The notes under the pieces were generated by a model that saw only the letters and a list, made by a program, of their open reading frames with translations, was not told where the DNA came from and ran no database searches. Positions 59,763 to 64,000 of a DNA stretch of 64,000 bases are shown here, piece by piece. The stretch comes from CAYUZU01 sp964448675 (GTDB taxonomy: Bacteria; Planctomycetota; Phycisphaerae; UBA1845; Fen-1342): the NCBI GenBank assembly GCA_964448675.1, contig CAYUZU010000018.1, forward strand, positions 1-64,000, in the 5' to 3' direction. A program made the position numbers and the translations under genes. The stretch's first letter is position 1; the number at the start of each line of letters is the position of its first letter.

Positions 59763-60173
59763 GGTCGAGACCAGCGCTGAGGGAAACCGCCAGGGCCACC
59801 TGGGCACCCACGTCCGCAACCCGCGGTCCAGGAGATCGAGCACCGTGTCGCGGAAGTGGTCATCTTACCCCAACCGGCACGTGCGGTGGAGACCGGCCAG
59901 AGCGGGGCGACGGTCGGCGTGCGCCCGAAGACCGCGAAGGGTGGAAGCCGCATGCCGGGTTCGCCGTCGGGGGCGCGGGCCGTCTTTCTGCCACGTTCAC
60001 TGGCCGCCTTGCGCCGACGTGAGCGATGGTTGTGTGGCTCGCTATCTCGGTGTCGGCCGTACAGGACTCACGGTATTGCTGCGACCAGTGGAACGGCGCG
60101 CCTGCGTCGTAGCCAAACGCTCGGCGGGCGGTTAAACTGCACGGTCAGGGCGAGACAAGCCATCGCAACCGAA
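59763..60173. other. 411-bp divergent intergenic region
   Basis: Lies between the secreted protein and the RND efflux operon, so it must contain promoters for both directions. No boxes with acceptable spacing were found by eye, and no repeat or ORF is convincing. Confidence 0.4.
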
Positions 60174-61817
60174 ATGAAGAAACCGACTTGTATCTTCGGT
60201 CTGGCTGCAGCGGTGCTCGCGGGCACGGCCTGCAAGGTGGGTCCGGACTACGACGCGCCCGTCGCGCCACCGGCGGCGCAGTGGACGGCCGCGCGCGACG
60301 ATGACCGCGCTGCCGGGATCGGCCTGACCTTTGACGCGCCCGTCGAGCTGGGCCGCTGGTGGACACAGCTCGATGATCCGGCGCTTACGGCGCTGGTCGA
60401 AGAAGCGCTGGCGGCGAACCTGGACATTGCACTGGCCGACGCCCGGCTGCGCGAGACGATCGCGCTGCGGCGCGGGGCGGTGGCGGAGCTGTACCCCGCC
60501 CTGGCGCTCGACGGTGACTACACCCATCGCCGGGCCGCCCGCAACGCTGCCGGCGGCGACGAGGACGGTGGCCTGAGCGGCTCCTTCTCGCAGTCGGTTT
60601 CCAGCGCGTCGGGGCTCGGTTCGCCCACCGCGAATGTCAGGCTCGGGAACAACGCGGCCACGCTGCGGCTGCCGGCCCCCGGCTCGGGTAACACGCTGCC
60701 CGAGCTGTCGGCCACACGGTCGCGCAGCTTCGGCGACGGCGGCTTCCAGCGCGACCGCAATGCCTACTCGGCGTTACTGGGGGCGACGTGGGAGATCGAT
60801 ATCTGGGGCGGCATCCGCCGGGGTGTCGAGGCTGCCGACGCGGAGATCGGCGCGAGCATCGAGGATCGGCGGGCCGTGATGGTGTCGGTGTCGGCCGAAG
60901 TGGCGCGCAACTACGTTCTGCTGCGTGGGCTGCAACGGCTGATCAACGTGACGCGCGACAACATCCGCATTCAGCAGGAAACACTGAACAGCATACAGGC
61001 GCGATTCGCCGCCAGCCTGGCGACCGGCACCGATGTGCTCCAGGCGGAAACGCAGCTTCGCCGCACGGAGTCGGAGTTGCCGCTGCTCGAGGCGGGTGTG
61101 AAGGCGGCCATCTTTCGGCTGAGCGTGCTGCTGGGGCAGCCGCCCGGCTACCTGCTGGAGCGCCTGCGCGAAGACGAACCGCTACCGGCCCATCCGGCCG
61201 AGCTGCCGGTGGGGCTGCCGAGCGAGCTGTTGCGCCGGCGGCCGGACGTGCGCGCGGCGGAGCGGCGGCTCGCGGCGGAGACGGCCCGGATTGGGGTCGA
61301 GGTCAGCGAGCTGTTTCCGCGCGTCTCGCTGGCCGGGACGTTCGGGCTGCAGTCGGCCGCGGCGGACGATTTCGTGGCGGGGAACAGTCTGACGTGGTCG
61401 TTCGGGCCGGCGGTGCGGTGGCGGCTGCTCGAGTTCGGCCGCATCATCTCTAACATCACCGTGCAGCGCGAACAGCAGCGTCAGGCCCTGGTGCAGTATT
61501 CCCAGGCGGTGCTCGGGGCGTTCGAGCAGGTGGAGACCAGCCTGGCCAACTACGCGGCGCAGCGCCGCCGGTCGGCAACGCTGGCCAGGGCCAACGCCGT
61601 AAACGAACGGGCCTTCGAGCTGGCCAAGAGTGAATACGCCGTCGGCATGATCAGCTTCCTGTCCGTGCTGGATACGCAGCGGTCGCTCTTTTCGACACAG
61701 ACCGACCTGATCCGCACCCGCCAGCAGGCACTGGCGGAGCTGGTCAACGTATACGAATCCCTGGGCGGCGGCTGGCCGGCGGATGCAAGACGTACCGAGG
61801 ATGAGCCAGCTTCATGA
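60174..61817 (+). CDS. Outer-membrane efflux protein, NodT/OprM family
   Basis: 547 residues from the ATG at 60174. N-terminus MKKPTCIFGLAAAVLAGTAC with Cys20 as a possible lipid site, then KVGPDYDAPVAPPAAQW and the RWWTQLDDPALTALVEEALAANLDIALADAR segment typical of NodT proteins. Two long outer-membrane efflux (TolC-like) repeats follow; RPDVRAAERRLAAETARIGV and EYAVGMISFLSVLDTQRSLF mark the second. Forms the outer channel of the efflux pump. Stop overlaps the adaptor ATG by 4 bases. Confidence 0.94.
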   Translation: MKKPTCIFGLAAAVLAGTACKVGPDYDAPVAPPAAQWTAARDDDRAAGIGLTFDAPVELGRWWTQLDDPALTALVEEALAANLDIALADARLRETIALRRGAVAELYPALALDGDYTHRRAARNAAGGDEDGGLSGSFSQSVSSASGLGSPTANVRLGNNAATLRLPAPGSGNTLPELSATRSRSFGDGGFQRDRNAYSALLGATWEIDIWGGIRRGVEAADAEIGASIEDRRAVMVSVSAEVARNYVLLRGLQRLINVTRDNIRIQQETLNSIQARFAASLATGTDVLQAETQLRRTESELPLLEAGVKAAIFRLSVLLGQPPGYLLERLREDEPLPAHPAELPVGLPSELLRRRPDVRAAERRLAAETARIGVEVSELFPRVSLAGTFGLQSAAADDFVAGNSLTWSFGPAVRWRLLEFGRIISNITVQREQQRQALVQYSQAVLGAFEQVETSLANYAAQRRRSATLARANAVNERAFELAKSEYAVGMISFLSVLDTQRSLFSTQTDLIRTRQQALAELVNVYESLGGGWPADARRTEDEPAS

Positions 61818-63097
61818 TGCGAAAACTGCTGCGACTGGTGCTGAAGGGGCTGCTGCCGATCGTCGTGCTGGGCGGTACGGCCTGGGCCGTGTGGACGCTC
61901 TACGTCACCCGCCCCACCGTCGCGCGCGAAACGGTCAAGCCCCCGGCGCCGGTGGTCACGGTGGCGGCGCTGAAGCCGGCGGACCATTCCATCCGGATCG
62001 AGGCCTACGGCACGGTGGTCCCCGCGCGCCGCGTGCTGCTGCGCACGCAGGTGAGCGGCCGGATCATCGATCATCACCCGGCGCTCGCGCCGGGGGGCGT
62101 GCTGGCCGAGGGCGTCGAGGTGATCCGGATCGACCCGGCCGACTACGAGCTGCGCGTCAAGCAGGAAGAGGTCGCGCTGGCCTCGGCGAGGGCCGCGTTC
62201 GAGCTCGAGCAGGGACAACAGGTGGTTGCGGCCAAGGAATGGGCCCTGCTCAAGGACGAGATCGAGGCGCCGCAGGAAATGGAGGACTTCGCGCTGCGCC
62301 GGCCACAGCAGCGGCAGGCGCAGGCCGCGGTCGACGCGGCCGAGAATCGGCTCGCGCTGGCGCGGCTGGACCTGGAGCGGACGGTCGTGCATGCGCCGTT
62401 CAACGCGCTGGTACTGGACGAATCGGTGGAGATCGGCCAGTTGATCTCGCCGCAGGATCAAGCGGCCGAACTGATCGGCACGGACGAATTCTGGGTGCGC
62501 GTCGCCGTGCCGTATGACGTCCTCGGCCGGATCACCATGCCGCGGGCGCCGGAGCGCCCCGGCTCCACGGCAGAGGTGTTCGTGGAGGAGAACCGCGAGC
62601 AGCCGCGGCCGCGCGAGGCGCACGTGGTCCGCTTGCTCGGTGACCTGTCGGAGCGTGGTCGCATGGCGCGCGTGCTGATCAGCATCGATGATCCGCTTTG
62701 CTTGTCCGACGATCATCCGCCCGATGACGTCCCCGTGCTGCTCAACAGCTATGTGCGGGTCGTGATCGATGCGGGCCTGCTCGAAAACGTCGTCGAGATC
62801 CCGCGGACCGCGTTGCGCGAGAATGCCCAGGTGTGGCTGCGCGATGCCGACGGCCGGCTGCGAATTCGTCAGGTCGACATTCGGTGGCGGCAGGCCGAGA
62901 GCGTCCTGGTCGCGGATCAGTTTTCGACTGGTGAGCAGTTGATTACGAGCCGGCTGGCGGTTGTCGTGCCCGGCATGGCAACCCGCGTCGGAACCCTGCC
63001 GGGGCAGTCCGTCGCCGGCGGAGGCCAGGCGGACGCGGCGCCGGCTGCGGCGTCCGATGAAGCCGGGCCGGACGGGCGGCGGAGTGCCAGCCCATGA
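61814..63097 (+). CDS. RND efflux periplasmic adaptor (membrane fusion protein)
   Basis: 427 residues. N-terminal anchor (LLPIVVLGGTAWAVWTLYV), then the lipoyl/barrel-sandwich region GTVVPARRVLLRTQVSGRI, a coiled-coil hairpin at ~110-190 and the second lipoyl half TVVHAPFNALVLDESVEIGQ. The C-terminal barrel and an Ala/Gly-rich tail finish it. Joins the outer-membrane factor and the pump. ATGA overlap with both neighbours. Confidence 0.93.
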   Translation: MMRKLLRLVLKGLLPIVVLGGTAWAVWTLYVTRPTVARETVKPPAPVVTVAALKPADHSIRIEAYGTVVPARRVLLRTQVSGRIIDHHPALAPGGVLAEGVEVIRIDPADYELRVKQEEVALASARAAFELEQGQQVVAAKEWALLKDEIEAPQEMEDFALRRPQQRQAQAAVDAAENRLALARLDLERTVVHAPFNALVLDESVEIGQLISPQDQAAELIGTDEFWVRVAVPYDVLGRITMPRAPERPGSTAEVFVEENREQPRPREAHVVRLLGDLSERGRMARVLISIDDPLCLSDDHPPDDVPVLLNSYVRVVIDAGLLENVVEIPRTALRENAQVWLRDADGRLRIRQVDIRWRQAESVLVADQFSTGEQLITSRLAVVVPGMATRVGTLPGQSVAGGGQADAAPAAASDEAGPDGRRSASP

Positions 63098-64000
63098 CAC
63101 CTGATTCCCGCACGAAGCGCCGGCGCGAAGGTCTGCTGGGCTGGATGGCGCGCAACCACGTGGCCGCGAACACGCTGATGCTGATTCTCGTCGGCGGCGG
63201 TTTGGCGGCGGGGCTGACGATCCGGCAGGAGGTCTTTCCGTCATACCAGATCGACATCGCCCGCTTCCGCATGTCCTATCCCGGCGCCAGCCCGGAAGAA
63301 GTGGAGCAGGGAATCATCCTCGCCGTCGAGGAGCAGGTGCGCGGGCTCGAAGTCGTCAAGCGCATCGAGGCCGTCGCCCAGGAGGGCTCGGCGTCGCTGT
63401 CGATGGAATTGACCGAGGGCGCGGACGCCAATCGCGCGTTGCAGGACATCAAGAACGCCATCGACCGCATCAGCTCGTTCCCCGAGGAGGCCGAGAACTA
63501 CACGCTGGAGCTCGCGCTGCGCCGCCGCAACGTCATCCAGATCACGATCGCCGGCAACGTCAGCGAGCGCACACTCTACCAGTTCGTGCAGAGCACGCGC
63601 GAGGAGCTGCTGGGTCGTCCCGAGATCACCCAGGTCGAGATCGAGGGCGCGCGCAGCCCCGAGATCAGCATTGAAATCCCGCAGGAGACCCTGCGATCGC
63701 TCGGCCTCACGCTCGGCGCAGTGGCCGACATGATCCGCCGCTCGGCGATCGACGTTCCTGCCGGCGGCATTCGCACCGACGCGGGCGAAGTGCTGCTGCG
63801 CACGACCGAACGGCGCATGTTCGCCAGCGAGTTCGAGGACATTCCCATCCTGAGCCTGAATAGCGGGGCCAAGGTGCGGCTGGGCGACATCGCCACGATT
63901 CGCGACGGCTTCGAGATCGCCGAGTCCGAGCGGTTCTTCAACGGCCAGCGCGCCATGGACCTCGACGTATACCAGGTCGGGGACGAGCGCCCGCTGGAGA
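63094..64000 (+). CDS. RND efflux pump, inner-membrane component (3' end outside window)
   Basis: Partial, 302 residues visible. N-terminal TM (VAANTLMLILVGGGLAAGL) followed by the HAE/AcrB porter domain: VFPSYQIDIARFRMSYPGASPEEVEQGI and a second pore subdomain (RPEITQVEIEGARSPEISIEI). The gene overlaps the adaptor stop by 4 bases. Together with the two preceding genes it makes a tripartite exporter; the substrate is unknown. The sequence ends inside the gene, so domains beyond PC1/PN2 are not visible. Confidence 0.93.
   Translation, partial: MTPDSRTKRRREGLLGWMARNHVAANTLMLILVGGGLAAGLTIRQEVFPSYQIDIARFRMSYPGASPEEVEQGIILAVEEQVRGLEVVKRIEAVAQEGSASLSMELTEGADANRALQDIKNAIDRISSFPEEAENYTLELALRRRNVIQITIAGNVSERTLYQFVQSTREELLGRPEITQVEIEGARSPEISIEIPQETLRSLGLTLGAVADMIRRSAIDVPAGGIRTDAGEVLLRTTERRMFASEFEDIPILSLNSGAKVRLGDIATIRDGFEIAESERFFNGQRAMDLDVYQVGDERPLE

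Noticed and set aside
1..64000. tRNA or rRNA genes
   Set aside because: No cloverleaf with a GTTCGA-type T arm at proper spacing and no rRNA block was recognised by eye; a covariance-model scan would be needed to exclude tRNAs.

Overview
The window is a high-GC bacterial chromosome segment, most likely from a planctomycete (Planctomycetota, Phycisphaerae-like). This is inferred from gene style. There are FTLIE-type prepilins with an H-Xn-DG motif, an ECF sigma factor coupled to a Ser/Thr kinase, tandem DUF1573 proteins, a membrane protein ending in a CPRCGYSLRGL-type zinc ribbon, and an AroD-AroE fusion. No rRNA, tRNA or CRISPR array was recognised.

Layout. 1-2.9 kb: broken RHS-repeat fragments interleaved with small orphan genes, one of them a putative HExxH metallopeptidase. 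3.0-5.9 kb: an HDOD-histidine kinase with an HTH-receiver regulator. 6-12.5 kb: housekeeping and tRNA modification genes (mnmG, a Cys-rich protein with a histone H1-like tail, a UbiD decarboxylase, a bacterial relative of tRNA-queuosine mannosyltransferase, tadA, a cyclodeaminase-family protein). 12.7-15.9 kb: a peroxiredoxin-like protein, a Ser/Thr kinase and an ECF sigma factor. 15.9-18.9 kb: a nearly perfect tandem duplication of a prepilin-like gene with its leader and terminator. 19-25.9 kb: a small secreted protein, an ABC ATPase with a large membrane partner, a MATE exporter behind a possible attenuator leader, and a membrane protein. 26-29.5 kb: ileS. 29.6-36.2 kb: a complete ISC iron-sulfur assembly operon (iscR-iscS-iscU-iscA-hscB-hscA-fdx) followed by a probable 4Fe-4S uracil-DNA glycosylase. 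36.2-42 kb: transhydrogenase (pntB, pntAB, pntAA), nadD, a TPR protein and a sigma-70 factor. 42.5-44.7 kb: two DUF1573 proteins. 45-56.4 kb: a Tad/Flp pilus locus on the minus strand (flp, cpaA, tadE, cpaB, secretin, VWA-TadG, cpaE, cpaF, tadB, tadC). 56.8-59.8 kb: the AroD-AroE fusion and a secreted protein of unknown function. 60.2-64 kb: an RND efflux operon (outer-membrane factor, adaptor, start of the pump), cut by the window end.

The observations most worth following are: the leader upstream of the MATE gene, with promoter, competing antiterminator and intrinsic terminator; the queuosine-mannosyltransferase-like protein beside other tRNA modification genes; the prepilin duplication, nearly identical except for a diverged flank; degenerate 7-bp-phased tandem repeats at five intergenic or gene-end sites; an inverted repeat overlapping the iscR promoter; and the shuffled RHS remnants. 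All functional statements come from reading the sequence and known family motifs; no database search was run.
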